Shown here: piece by piece, positions 15,820 through 24,800 of the stretch
Position numbering within the stretch: position 1 is the stretch's first letter
How the letters are laid out: each line of letters opens with the position of its first letter
From: JAITMY01 sp031549685
Lineage (GTDB): Bacteria; Bacteroidota; Bacteroidia; Bacteroidales; UBA932
Length of the DNA: 64,000 nucleotides
Assembly (NCBI GenBank): GCA_031549685.1
Contig: JAVBPG010000012.1
Span: 1 to 64,000, forward strand
Reading direction: 5' to 3'
The notes under the pieces: model-generated
Told to the model about the DNA's origin: nothing
The model's input: the letters and a program-made list of their open reading frames with translations, nothing else
The model's database searches: none
Made by a program: the position numbers and the translations under genes

Positions 15820-18180
15820 ATGCCGAAACACTTAAACATATTTTGCCTTACGGCTCTTCTTTTTTTGCTGATGTCGCAAGGCTTGCGGGCGCAGGGAGTG
15901 GCTCTCAGCGGCACGGTTGCCGATGCGCAAACCACCGCACCGTTGCAGGGTGCTACCGTGCTGGTGCGCGAGCTTAACCGCAGCGCGGTTACTAACGAAA
16001 CCGGCCGCTACACCTTATCGCTACCCTCCGGAACGTATAGCGTAAGCGTGGCCTACATGGGCTACGGCATAGTAGAGGAGCGGATAAGCGTGAGAAATAA
16101 ATCGCAGGTAAAAAACTTTGCGCTGGAGGAGCAATCCAACCAGCTGGATGAAATAACCATCAACGCCGCCGCCCGCGCCAACATTACCAAAGCCGAAATG
16201 AGCGTGGAGAAGCTGGACATTAAAACCATCAAAAGAATTCCCCAGCTCATGGGCGAGGTGGATGTCATTAAAAGCATCATGCTGCTGCCCGGCGTGCAGC
16301 CCGCGGCCGAGGGCACCTCGTCGTTCAGCGTGCGCGGCGGCAGCCACGACCAAAACCTGATACTCTTTGACCAGGCCACGGTGTACAACGCATCGCACCT
16401 CATGGGCTTCTTCTCGGTGTTTAACAACGATGTGGTGGACGAGGTAACGCTGTACAAGGGCGATATTCCGGCGGGCTACGGCGGCCGCCTGTCGTCGCTG
16501 CTCAACGTGCAAACCAAGGATGGCGATATGGAGAAGTTCAACATCAACGGCGGCGTGGGGCTGATATCGAGCCGGCTGGAGGTGGACGGGCCGATGCTGA
16601 AAAACAAGCTGTCGTTTGTGGCGGCGGGGCGGCGCACCTACGCCGACCTGTTCCTGCCCCTATCGCCCGAGCCGGGCCTGCGCAACTCCGTGCTGCACTT
16701 CTACGACCTCAACGGCAAGCTCTGCTTTAAGGCTTCCGAAAGGGACAAGCTTTCGCTCTCGGGCTACTTCGGCAAGGATGTGTTTGGCATGGGCGACGAC
16801 CTGGCGGGCATGAACTTTAGCAACACCACCTACTCGCTGGCGTGGGAGCATCGCTTTTCCGACCGCTTTTCGCTCAGCTCATCCTTCATTGGCGTTCGCT
16901 ACGCCTACAGCCTCAACTTCGATATGGGCTCTATGGCCGGGGTGTGGGACGCTACCATAAACGACATCGGGCTGCGCGAAGATTTTGCGCTGCACTACGG
17001 CGACGAGGGGCTGCTGAAGTTCGGCCTCCTGGGCATTTACCACAACATCATGCCCTGCGATGCCACCATGAGCATGGCGGCCACCGGCGAAAGCCCGTCG
17101 GTGGTGCTGCCCAACCAGTACTCGGTGGAGTACGCGCTTTACGTCATGAACCAGCATACGCTGGGCGATCGCCTCACGCTCAAGTATGGCCTGCGCGGCA
17201 CGCTGTTTCAAAACGTAGGCCCCGCCACCGTTTACTCCTACGACGAAAGCTACAAGCTGAGCGGCGTGCAAAATTTTTCGAGGGGCGACTTCTACAACAG
17301 CTACTGGGGGCTCGAGCCCCGCCTGGGCGCCGTGTTCAGGCTGGGCGAAAGCAGCTCGGTGAAGGCCAGCTACGCGCGCACCATGCAGTTTTTGCACCTT
17401 ATCTCCAACTCGTCCGCCGGCTCGCCGCTCGACGTGTGGATGGCCTCGAGCCCCAGCATCAAGCCCCAGTCGGCGCAGCAGGGCTCGCTGGGCTACTTTC
17501 GCAACTTTCGCCACGATGCCATCGAAGCTTCGGCCGAGGTGTTCTACAAGTACCTCAACAACGTGGTGGACTTTAAGGATCACGCCCAGCTGATGATGAA
17601 CCCCCTGCTGGAGGGCGAGCTGCGCAGCGGTGTGGGCTACAGCTACGGCCTTGAGCTCATGCTGCGCAAAAATACGGGAACGCTTACTGGATGGGTCAGC
17701 TACACCTACGCGCACTCGTACCGCAAGGTGCAAACGGTGAACGACAACGAGTGGTACCGCGCGCCATCGGACAGGCCGCACAACCTGAACGTGGTGCTCA
17801 GCTACGATGTAACCAAGCGCATTAACCTGTCGGCCAACTGGACGTATGCCACGGGATCGCCCGTAACCTACCCCGAGGGCATGTTTGAAATTCCGGCAGG
17901 TGAATTTGCGGAGCACAACAGCTACGTGCCCATTTACGGCAAGCGCAACACCTACCGCATGCCCGACTACCACAGGCTTGACCTTGCGGCTACCTTTACG
18001 CTGAAAAAGCACGGGCGCTACGAGCACGATTTAAACCTGTCGCTGTACAACGCGTACGGACGGCACAACCCCTGGTACATTACCTTTAGGGAGGAGGAAA
18101 CCCAGCCGGGCATGATGTACGCCGAGTCGGTGTATCTGTTCAGCGTGGTGCCCTCCATAACGTACAACTTTAAGTTTTAG
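15820..18180 (+). CDS. TonB-dependent outer-membrane receptor
   Basis: The protein (786 residues from ATG 15820) has a signal peptide ('IFCLTALLFLLMSQGLRAQG'), a carboxypeptidase-regulatory-like domain ('LSGTVADAQTTAPLQGATVLV'), a plug ('GGSHDQNLILFDQATVYN', 'YKGDIPAGYGGRLSSLLNVQ') and a beta-barrel ending in 'SVVPSITYNFKF' with terminal Phe. The open frame extends 20 codons upstream, but that part covers the promoter and lacks signal-peptide character. It is followed 46 bases later by a DUF4249 lipoprotein, a standard Bacteroidota receptor/lipoprotein pair distinct from SusCD. The substrate is unknown. Confidence 0.93.
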   Translation: MPKHLNIFCLTALLFLLMSQGLRAQGVALSGTVADAQTTAPLQGATVLVRELNRSAVTNETGRYTLSLPSGTYSVSVAYMGYGIVEERISVRNKSQVKNFALEEQSNQLDEITINAAARANITKAEMSVEKLDIKTIKRIPQLMGEVDVIKSIMLLPGVQPAAEGTSSFSVRGGSHDQNLILFDQATVYNASHLMGFFSVFNNDVVDEVTLYKGDIPAGYGGRLSSLLNVQTKDGDMEKFNINGGVGLISSRLEVDGPMLKNKLSFVAAGRRTYADLFLPLSPEPGLRNSVLHFYDLNGKLCFKASERDKLSLSGYFGKDVFGMGDDLAGMNFSNTTYSLAWEHRFSDRFSLSSSFIGVRYAYSLNFDMGSMAGVWDATINDIGLREDFALHYGDEGLLKFGLLGIYHNIMPCDATMSMAATGESPSVVLPNQYSVEYALYVMNQHTLGDRLTLKYGLRGTLFQNVGPATVYSYDESYKLSGVQNFSRGDFYNSYWGLEPRLGAVFRLGESSSVKASYARTMQFLHLISNSSAGSPLDVWMASSPSIKPQSAQQGSLGYFRNFRHDAIEASAEVFYKYLNNVVDFKDHAQLMMNPLLEGELRSGVGYSYGLELMLRKNTGTLTGWVSYTYAHSYRKVQTVNDNEWYRAPSDRPHNLNVVLSYDVTKRINLSANWTYATGSPVTYPEGMFEIPAGEFAEHNSYVPIYGKRNTYRMPDYHRLDLAATFTLKKHGRYEHDLNLSLYNAYGRHNPWYITFREEETQPGMMYAESVYLFSVVPSITYNFKF

Positions 18181-18188
18181 CTATGCGA

Positions 18189-18209
18189 AGTCGCAAGTCG
18201 CAAGTCGCA
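18189..18209 (+). repeat. Three tandem 7-bp units (AGTCGCA)
   Basis: AGTCGCA is repeated three times between the TonB receptor stop and the DUF4249 start. Related degenerate sequence (CTATGCGAA..., GTCGCAA) occurs at 22375-22445 upstream of uvrA. Confidence 0.7.
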
Positions 18210-18226
18210 AATGCTACTATATAAAA

Positions 18227-19360
18227 ATGAAAAATATACTTATATCGTTAGCGATTGTCGTGCTCTCCGTGTCCTGCACCGAGCGCATTGATATTTCCCC
18301 GGGCAACCATTCGCCCCGGCTGGTGGTCAACGCTTTTATCAGCACCGAGCCGTCGCAGCAAGCGGTGTGGCTGTCCAAGTCGGTGCCCTACTTCGGAGGG
18401 ACGCCCATACCCGCCGTTACCAACGCCCAGGTGTGGATTGACGGCGTGCTGCTTACGCCCAACGATACCGCCCCGGGACAGTACATCACGCCTGCCGGCT
18501 TTCGCGGTACGGCAGGGCAGCCCTGCTCGCTCCGCGTGCTGTACGACCTCGATGGGGACGGGCTTCAGGAGGAGTTTACGGCGCAGGACACCATGCGGCA
18601 CGATGTAAGCCTCGACAGCCTAATCATTGCGGTTTTTGGCGTCGATACGGGCAAGTACCGTCCGCCCTTTACCATCAGCGCTAAAGCAACGCGCAACGTG
18701 GCCGATGACAACTTCTGCATAGACATGTACTACGGTAACCGCAACATGAGCCGGAGCGTAAGCGACTTTGGAGCCGGTAGCGTTCCGTACGGCCTGTACC
18801 GCGAAAAAATTACCTTCAGCATAACCACGGGTGGTACGAACCGGGTAATGAGCGTGGGCGATACGATGCGGCTTTGCCCCTTCGATACCATCCGCATCAA
18901 GCTGCACAGCATTCCCAAGATCATGCTTACCTACATCAGCTCGGCCGACCGCGAAACCGGCGGGCGGAATCCCATGTTCGGCGGCCCTCCGGCCAACGTT
19001 GAAACCAACCTGAGGGGGGGAGCCTTGGGCTGCTTTGGCCTGCGCAACGCCAGCGGCTGGAGGAGCATTGTGCTGCCCATGAATGTGAAAACGCTCGACG
19101 ATACGTGGAATGCCAAGGATGGAAGCGGCCGGCAGATAGCGGTAAGCAACGGCACCGCCACCTACGCCAACGGAGCCGACAGGGGCGCTGTTTACTTCTC
19201 CGGCGTGCAGGTGGATAAAAACATCAGGGGATTCTGGGCCGGCAAGGGTGGGGAATTCCTGAGCACTCCCGCACAATTTAAGATGGTTAACTACAATGAG
19301 TTTGAAGACTTGTCAACGGGCGTTGGCTGGCTGCGCGAAAAGAAATCGTTCATGAATTAG
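18227..19360 (+). CDS. DUF4249 lipoprotein
   Basis: The 377-residue protein begins with a lipoprotein signal peptide ('ILISLAIVVLSVSC', Cys17) and has the DUF4249 pattern: 'SPRLVVNAFISTEPSQQAVWLSKS' and 'AVTNAQVWIDG' early, 'VNVETNLRGGALGCFG'-like text late. Family members sit downstream of TonB-dependent receptors in Bacteroidota and are thought to be outer-membrane partners, analogous in position to SusD. Specificity cannot be read from sequence. Confidence 0.85.
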   Translation: MKNILISLAIVVLSVSCTERIDISPGNHSPRLVVNAFISTEPSQQAVWLSKSVPYFGGTPIPAVTNAQVWIDGVLLTPNDTAPGQYITPAGFRGTAGQPCSLRVLYDLDGDGLQEEFTAQDTMRHDVSLDSLIIAVFGVDTGKYRPPFTISAKATRNVADDNFCIDMYYGNRNMSRSVSDFGAGSVPYGLYREKITFSITTGGTNRVMSVGDTMRLCPFDTIRIKLHSIPKIMLTYISSADRETGGRNPMFGGPPANVETNLRGGALGCFGLRNASGWRSIVLPMNVKTLDDTWNAKDGSGRQIAVSNGTATYANGADRGAVYFSGVQVDKNIRGFWAGKGGEFLSTPAQFKMVNYNEFEDLSTGVGWLREKKSFMN

Positions 19361-19361
19361 G

Positions 19362-19388
19362 GAGGCTGCTCCACCCCTAAGCAGCCTC
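19362..19388. terminator. Hairpin between convergent DUF4249 and uvrA genes
   Basis: The 9-bp arms GAGGCTGCT (19362-19370) and AGCAGCCTC (19380-19388) are perfectly complementary. The right arm touches the uvrA stop codon, so the hairpin can serve both converging genes. The T-run after it is weak. Confidence 0.6.
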
Positions 19389-22291
19389 TAAATTTTCTCC
19401 GCCAAATACCTTCCCGTGTGCAAATCGCTACGCTTGGCCAGGTCGGCAGGGGTGCCGCAGAAGCAGAGCCGGCCGCCTTTTTCGCCGCCCTCGGGGCCGA
19501 GGTCAACCACCCAGTCGGCGCACTTTACCACGTCCATGTTGTGCTCCACTACCAGCACGGTGTGCCCTCGCTCCACCAGCGCGTTGAAGGCCTCCAGCAG
19601 CTTTTTGATATCGTGAAAGTGCAGGCCGGTTGTAGGCTCATCGAAGATAAAGAGCAGCGGCTCGGGGTTCATTTCCTTGGTGAGAAATGAGGCCAGCTTC
19701 ACGCGCTGGCTCTCGCCGCCCGATAGCGTGCTGCTGCTTTGCCCCAGCTTAATGTAGCCCAAACCCACGTTCTGCAGGGGCCTCAGGCGCTCCACAATTT
19801 TCTTTGCAGTGTTGTCGCTTTGCACCTCAAAAAATTCTATGGCTTGGTTTACGGTGAAATCGAGCACATCGCTCACGCTGTAGCCCTTGTACTTTACCTC
19901 CAGAATATCGGGCTTGAAGCGCTTGCCGCCGCAGGCCTCGCACACCAGCGTAACGTCGGCCATAAACTGCATCTCGACCTTAATAAACCCGTCGCCCTGG
20001 CACTCCTCGCACCGTCCGCCATCAATGTTGAACGAGAAGTGCGAAGGGCCGTAGCCGTTGAGCTTGGCGTACTGCTGCTCCGAAAACAGCTTGCGAATTT
20101 CGTCGTACGCCTTGATGTACGTTACGGGGTTGCTGCGGCTGCTGCGGCCAATGGGATTTTGGTCCACCATCTCCACATTCTTAATACGCTTAATATCGCC
20201 GCTGATTTTATCGTGCTCACCGGGCTTATCGCCGTACATGTTTATGGCCTTGTTGATGGCCGGGTAGAGTATGTTTTTTACCAGGGTCGATTTGCCCGAA
20301 CCGCTTACTCCCGTTACGGCCACAATGCCGCCCAGCGGAAACTTTACGCTGATGTTTTTGAGGTTATGCTCGCGCGCGCCGTGCACCTCAATAAAGCTGT
20401 TCAGCTTGCGGTAGTGCAGCGGCAGCTCAATCTTTTCTTCTCCCGATAGGTATTTTAGCGTGAGGCTTTTGTCATCCGGCAATACGGCTGATTTCTGATT
20501 TTTGATTTTCGATTTTTGGTTGCTTTCCGCGTGCTGCCGGCTGCTGCTTGCCGGCTTGTTTAGCGCCGGCGCTTCTCCCTGAAAAACAATTTCTCCGCCA
20601 TGCCGTCCGGCCAGCGGGCCAATGTCGATTATCTGGTCGGCGGCGCGCATAATTTCCTCCTCGTGCTCCACCACAATTACCGTGTTGCCAAGGTCGCGCA
20701 GCTGCTTGAGCACGGTGATCAGGCGTCCCGTATCGCGCGGGTGCAGCCCTATGCTGGGCTCGTCGAGTATGTAGAGTGAGCCTACAAGGCTGCTACCCAG
20801 CGATGTGGCTAAGTTAATGCGCTGGCTCTCGCCGCCGCTGAGCGTGTTGCTCAGGCGGTCGAGCGTGAGGTAGCCAAGACCTACGTTTTGCAAAAAGTTG
20901 AGGCGGTTTTTAATTTCCACCAGCGTGCGCCCCGCAATGTCCTGCTCGTACTTACTTAGTTTGAGCGAAGCCACAAGCGCGGATAAGTCGTCGATGGGAA
21001 GCGACACCAGCTCGCTGATATTTTTGCCGCCCACCTTCACGTACAGCGCCTCCTTGCGCAGGCGCGTGCCGCTGCATTCGGGGCAGGTGGTTTTGCCGGT
21101 GTAGCGCGCTATCATCACGCGGTACTGTATTTTGTAGCGGTTCGATTCGAGCTCCCTGAAAAAGGCGTCGATGCCGCCGTAGCTACCCTTGCCGTGCCAC
21201 AAAATATTTTTCTGCTCCTTGGTCAGCTCGTGGTAGGGCTTGTGAATGGGAAAGTCGAACTTGGCGGCGTGCTTGATAAACTGCTCCTTGTACCAGCTCA
21301 TGCTTTCGCCCTTCCAGCACACCACGGCATCGCCGTACACCGACTGGCTTTTGTCGGGCACCACCAGGTCCTCGTCAATGCCCGTAACGCGGCCGTAGCC
21401 TTCGCACACGGGGCAGGCGCCCAGCGGGTTGTTGAAGCTGAAAAGGTGCTCCGACGGCAGCTCAAATGTGATGCCGTCGGCCTCAAAGCGGTTGGAAAAG
21501 GATTCGCCTTTCGGCAGATTTTTTTTATCGGCAGCAATAGGGTAGTCGGCCAGCAAAATGTTGCCGTGCCCCTCGCTGAAGGCCGTCTGCACCGAATCGC
21601 TGATGTCGCTCAGCGCATCCTCGTCGGCCGTGGCGGCAAAGCGGTCTATCACCACAAATACATCGCAGGAGGTTTCCACCTTCCCTCCGCTTTTTTTTGG
21701 CAGCGAGGCTAAGTAGTCCTCAATCTCCACCACCTCCCATGCAGGGTTGGCTAAGCACACACGGCTAAAGCCCTCCTGCTTGAGCAGCGTGAGTTTTTCA
21801 ATAAAGCCCATGCCTTCGGGCAGGTGCAGCGGTGCGAGCAGCACCATGCGCTTGTCGTCGGGTTGCGCGGCAACGTAGCGCGTAACATCGCTTACGGTAT
21901 GCGCCTTGACCTCGACCCCTGAAACGGGCGAGTACGTGCGCCCTATGCGCGCAAACAGCAGCTTGAGGTAGTCGTATATTTCGGTGGAGGTGCCCACGGT
22001 GGAGCGTGGGTTGCGCGTGTTGACTTTTTGCTCAATGGCAATGGCGGGCGGTATGCCCATGATGCTGTCCACCTCGGGCTTGTTAATGCGGCCGAGGAAC
22101 TGCCGGGCGTAGGCCGACAGGCTTTCCACGTAGCGGCGCTGCCCCTCGGCAAACAGCGTGTCTAAGGCCAGCATGCTTTTTCCCGAACCCGATAATCCGG
22201 TGATAACCACCAACTTATTGCGCGGGATGCGGAGGTCTATATTCTTGAGGTTGTGAACCCTGGCGCCTTTTATGTCGATTGTTTGGGACAT
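19388..22291 (-). CDS. uvrA: Excinuclease ABC subunit UvrA
   Basis: The 967-residue protein has two ABC ATPase modules with Walker A 'GLSGSGKS' and 'GVSGSGKS', two 'LSGGESQR' signatures, and zinc-finger cysteines ('CPVCEGYG'...'CPECSGTR' and 'CEECQGDG'...'CEACGGKRF'). UvrA dimers find bulky DNA lesions and load UvrB for nucleotide excision repair. Unusually, a ~35-residue low-complexity insert ('ASSSRQHAESNQKSKIKNQK', encoded around 20465-20560) separates the end of the first ATPase ('GEIVFQGEAPAL') from 'LTLKYLSGEEKIELP'. Its DNA resembles the AAATCAAAAATC-type sequence common between genes in such genomes. Confidence 0.97.
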   Translation of the reverse strand: MSQTIDIKGARVHNLKNIDLRIPRNKLVVITGLSGSGKSMLALDTLFAEGQRRYVESLSAYARQFLGRINKPEVDSIMGIPPAIAIEQKVNTRNPRSTVGTSTEIYDYLKLLFARIGRTYSPVSGVEVKAHTVSDVTRYVAAQPDDKRMVLLAPLHLPEGMGFIEKLTLLKQEGFSRVCLANPAWEVVEIEDYLASLPKKSGGKVETSCDVFVVIDRFAATADEDALSDISDSVQTAFSEGHGNILLADYPIAADKKNLPKGESFSNRFEADGITFELPSEHLFSFNNPLGACPVCEGYGRVTGIDEDLVVPDKSQSVYGDAVVCWKGESMSWYKEQFIKHAAKFDFPIHKPYHELTKEQKNILWHGKGSYGGIDAFFRELESNRYKIQYRVMIARYTGKTTCPECSGTRLRKEALYVKVGGKNISELVSLPIDDLSALVASLKLSKYEQDIAGRTLVEIKNRLNFLQNVGLGYLTLDRLSNTLSGGESQRINLATSLGSSLVGSLYILDEPSIGLHPRDTGRLITVLKQLRDLGNTVIVVEHEEEIMRAADQIIDIGPLAGRHGGEIVFQGEAPALNKPASSSRQHAESNQKSKIKNQKSAVLPDDKSLTLKYLSGEEKIELPLHYRKLNSFIEVHGAREHNLKNISVKFPLGGIVAVTGVSGSGKSTLVKNILYPAINKAINMYGDKPGEHDKISGDIKRIKNVEMVDQNPIGRSSRSNPVTYIKAYDEIRKLFSEQQYAKLNGYGPSHFSFNIDGGRCEECQGDGFIKVEMQFMADVTLVCEACGGKRFKPDILEVKYKGYSVSDVLDFTVNQAIEFFEVQSDNTAKKIVERLRPLQNVGLGYIKLGQSSSTLSGGESQRVKLASFLTKEMNPEPLLFIFDEPTTGLHFHDIKKLLEAFNALVERGHTVLVVEHNMDVVKCADWVVDLGPEGGEKGGRLCFCGTPADLAKRSDLHTGRYLAEKI

Positions 22292-22604
22292 CTTGCAAAA
22301 TTCAAATTATTCCACATCTTTGCAGCCCCGCCCTGCGGGACGAAGCAATCTCCTGCTATGAGGTGTTTTAGGACTTGCGAAGTTCGACACGCGCTATGCG
22401 AAACAGCAGTCGAGCGTCGCAAATCGCTTTGTCGCGGGTCGCAATTTTAGTTGGCAAAGGTAGGGTAAAATTGCGGAGTAAGCATCATAAAAAACAATAA
22501 CGCTAATCCTGTTTTTCTAAAGCTCAGAATGGCTCCTACGCTTGCCCTGCCTACACGAAAAAGGCTGTCCGGTATGAACAGCCTCTTCCTTTTTTATGCA
22601 AAAA
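22292..22604. other. Intergenic region upstream of uvrA
   Basis: This 313-base gap holds a degenerate GC-rich repeat (about 22325-22450, including GTCGCAA-type units similar to those at 18189) and the nucleotidase-gene terminator at 22562-22584. I see no gene and no clear TAnnTTTG box for uvrA. Confidence 0.5.
22562..22584 (-). terminator. Intrinsic terminator of the 5'-nucleotidase-family gene
   Basis: On the minus strand, AGGCTGT pairs with ACAGCCT (arms 22578-22584 and 22562-22568), followed by a T-run. It lies about 20 bases after the stop codon. Confidence 0.75.
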
Positions 22605-23990
22605 TTAGTACAGCTCGGCGCGAGTGTCGGACTCGAATCCTACCTTTTTGTTAATCTTTATGTAGCTTTCAATGGCGTCTACGGTGGTCATGTTGAGGCT
22701 CGCCCCCGCTCCCCTGGCCACCGGCAGCTTGTACGAAGCTGCTATGTAGTTGTTGGTAACTACAGTGTAGCGCTTGCCTGCAGCAATGGGCGCACCGTTG
22801 ACGGTGGCTTTTACCGCAACCGGCTGCCCGTTGACCACCTGTATCTTGTACTTCAGGCCCGAAACGCAAAGGTCGAGGCGCGGGTACTTAAGGTAGGTAT
22901 CCTTGATAAACTGAAGAATCTCATCGCCGGTGGTTTCAAATTTGACCAGCTCGTTGGCAAAGGGGTCGGCGCGGAATATGTCCTTAACGGCCACCGGCCC
23001 GGCGCTGAGCAAATCGGAGCGAATGCCCATAATATTCTGAAAAACAATATCCGACTTGGTTTGCGCGCGAATGGCATCGCAAAAGAAGTTGCCGATATTC
23101 ATGCGTCCCACCACGTCGTTGTTGAGCCATCCCACCACGCGGTACAGGTCGGGGTTGTCGTTGTACTGCTGTATTTTCTTGGTGGTAGCCGAGTCGCGCT
23201 CTACCAAATCGGCCACCTCAATGAGGTGGTTGCTTTTCGAAACTACCTTTCCTCCCTTCATTTTAATTACCGTTTTTCCCATTTGCTGCCCGTAGCGCCC
23301 GGCCTGCGTTATGAGCACGCCGTTTACCCACTTGCCCGAGTCGAGTTTGGTATGCGAGTATCCGCCCACTATAAGGTCGAGCGAACCGTAGCGTTCGGCC
23401 AAAATCGAGTCGCGCGTTACGCCGATGTGGGTAAGGGCTATAAACAGGTCGCACTCGCCGCGTAGCGTTTCGTACTGCGCAAAAGTTTCGATGGGGTCGC
23501 TTACGGTAACGCCTTCGGGGAGCTTGGCGTCATCCTCCATGAGGCCTATCACGCAGATGCGTATGCCGTCCTTGGTGAAAAATAAAAAAGGAGGCGGCGT
23601 GGGGAGCACCGTACCCTCGGTGTTAACGTTGGCGCACACCACGTTGCGCACTTTGGACTGCTGTACCCTCCGGAACAGGGTGGCAAGGCCATAGTCAAAA
23701 TCGTGCCCGCCCATCATGCCTACGTCAAACACCAGGTTGTTAAGGATGTCAATCATGGGAAAGCCCTTGTCGAAGTAGTAGTCCACAATGGAGTTCCCGA
23801 TGAAAAGGTCGCCGGCGCAGAGCAGCAGCACGTTTTTGTGATCGGCCTGCTGCTGATGGACGTAGGTTACCATTTTATCGAGGTTCTCAAACTTGGCGTG
23901 AAGATCGTTGATGGATAAAATGACAACCTCTTTCTCTTGGCTGCAGCCGGATAAAGCGAAAAGTAGCAGTAGGTATCGTAGGTGTTTCAT
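22605..23990 (-). CDS. 5'-nucleotidase/UshA-family lipoprotein with altered metal-site residues
   Basis: The 461-residue protein has a lipoprotein signal peptide ('LLLLFALSGC', Cys16), a calcineurin-type metallophosphatase domain and the 5'-nucleotidase C-terminal domain ('NIMGIRSDLLSAGPVAVKDIFRADPFANELV'). First-site residues remain (D29/H31 in 'NDLH', D61 in 'AGD'). The usual GNHEFD reads 'GGHDFD' (Gly95 for the metal-binding Asn), and the usual GGHSx reads 'GGYSH' (Tyr211 for His). H96/D99 and H188 ('THIG') are kept. The family hydrolyses nucleotides or UDP-sugars in the periplasm; whether this member is active is uncertain. It stands alone with its own terminator. Confidence 0.88.
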   Translation of the reverse strand: MKHLRYLLLLFALSGCSQEKEVVILSINDLHAKFENLDKMVTYVHQQQADHKNVLLLCAGDLFIGNSIVDYYFDKGFPMIDILNNLVFDVGMMGGHDFDYGLATLFRRVQQSKVRNVVCANVNTEGTVLPTPPPFLFFTKDGIRICVIGLMEDDAKLPEGVTVSDPIETFAQYETLRGECDLFIALTHIGVTRDSILAERYGSLDLIVGGYSHTKLDSGKWVNGVLITQAGRYGQQMGKTVIKMKGGKVVSKSNHLIEVADLVERDSATTKKIQQYNDNPDLYRVVGWLNNDVVGRMNIGNFFCDAIRAQTKSDIVFQNIMGIRSDLLSAGPVAVKDIFRADPFANELVKFETTGDEILQFIKDTYLKYPRLDLCVSGLKYKIQVVNGQPVAVKATVNGAPIAAGKRYTVVTNNYIAASYKLPVARGAGASLNMTTVDAIESYIKINKKVGFESDTRAELY

Positions 23991-24084
23991 GGTGAAATTT
24001 TAACAATAGGCAAAGTTATAAAATATTTACCATAAAAACGATAGCTCTTGTATTTAATTTTTGTTGCTTAATTTAAGGTGTTGC

Positions 24085-24290
24085 TTTAAATCCTTACAGG
24101 CGCAGCGTCGAAATCCTAACAGGGCTTTGCACCCCGCTCGGGCAAGCTTGTTTCAGGTAAAGATTTTTGGCTTGAGAATCATCAATAAGTTGGTAGGGCT
24201 TGTTTTTGTGGTTATCCCGAATTTTTCCTATGGGATATTCAGCCCGTAGGGCTACAAGGTTGTCATGCCTACGGCGTTAGGCCTGTAGCA
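24085..24290. repeat. Degenerate palindromic intergenic repeat remnants
   Basis: Short GC-rich inverted segments (CCTTACAGGCGCAGCG, CCTAACAGGGCTTTG, GCCCGTAGGGCTAC, CCTACGGCGTTAGGCC) lie in otherwise AT-rich non-coding DNA in the 810-base gap before ackA. They resemble the 'CCTAACAGGG' hairpin at 34131-34162. Confidence 0.45.
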
Positions 24291-24344
24291 CTTACTACCT
24301 TATTGGAATTTACATAATTCCGAATATTTTTCAACAGCTGCTTT

Positions 24345-24425
24345 TTTGCTCTGAAAAAATCGTTACCTTTACAAGCATGCACATAAGATAATTACGTCCG
24401 TGTACGCACACAGAGTAATTTTTCA
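24345..24425 (+). promoter_or_regulatory. Possible promoter followed by a hairpin with T-run
   Basis: TTTG (24345-24348) and TACCTTTA (24364-24371, one mismatch to TAnnTTTG) are followed by a stem AATTAC...GTGT-ACGC-ACAC...GTAATT (about 24393-24420) and a T-run. This could be a short terminated RNA or a leader for ackA 380 bases downstream. The box spacing (15) is shorter than usual, so confidence is low. Confidence 0.3.
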
Positions 24426-24503
24426 ATTTCCTCGTTATTAATGATTTACAAATTACTCTTGGTAATGATGTATCTATTTACCCATAAAAAATAGCGCTAT
24501 TTT

Positions 24504-24720
24504 GTGCCCCGCAGGGGCTCTATTTTATTAACCGTAGGTGAATCCGCCAGCCGGCGGAGTAACCTACGGGTCGGAAGCAGCATCCGCTGGTGGCGCACGG
24601 AGCAGGAGTTTGGTTCTGGGAAGACGCTTGCTCCGTGCGCCAGGCAGAAAGCGCACTTGCACCACGGGTTGCGCTTCGCTTCACCCGCGGTTAATAAATC
24701 ATGCTACCCCTGCGGGGTAA
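24504..24720. repeat. Large imperfect palindromic intergenic element, copy 2
   Basis: Outer arms CCCCGCAGGGGC / CCCCTGCGGGG enclose 'ATTTTATTAACCGTAGGTG', 'GCGCACGGAGCAGG' and 'CTTGCTCCGTGCGCC' inner arms and 'GCGGTTAATAAAT'. It shares its layout with 13381-13590. It lies directly upstream of the ackA leader. Confidence 0.65.
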
Positions 24721-24800
24721 GATGCTAGTGTAAACAAATATATCATTACCTTACTCTTTGAAAATCATAATTCATAAATCATACATAATCAATCACCAAA

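Noticed and set aside
16879..18027. 382-residue open frame antisense to the TonB receptor
   Set aside because: GC-rich shadow of a clear coding gene; composition dominated by Val/His/Arg/Gly and no domain signature. The same holds for 8253-9059, 11222-12214, 2255-3118 and 41466-42272.
22625..22650. tRNA T-loop-like GGACTCGAATCC
   Set aside because: It is inside the coding sequence of the 5'-nucleotidase-family gene and no cloverleaf can be drawn around it.
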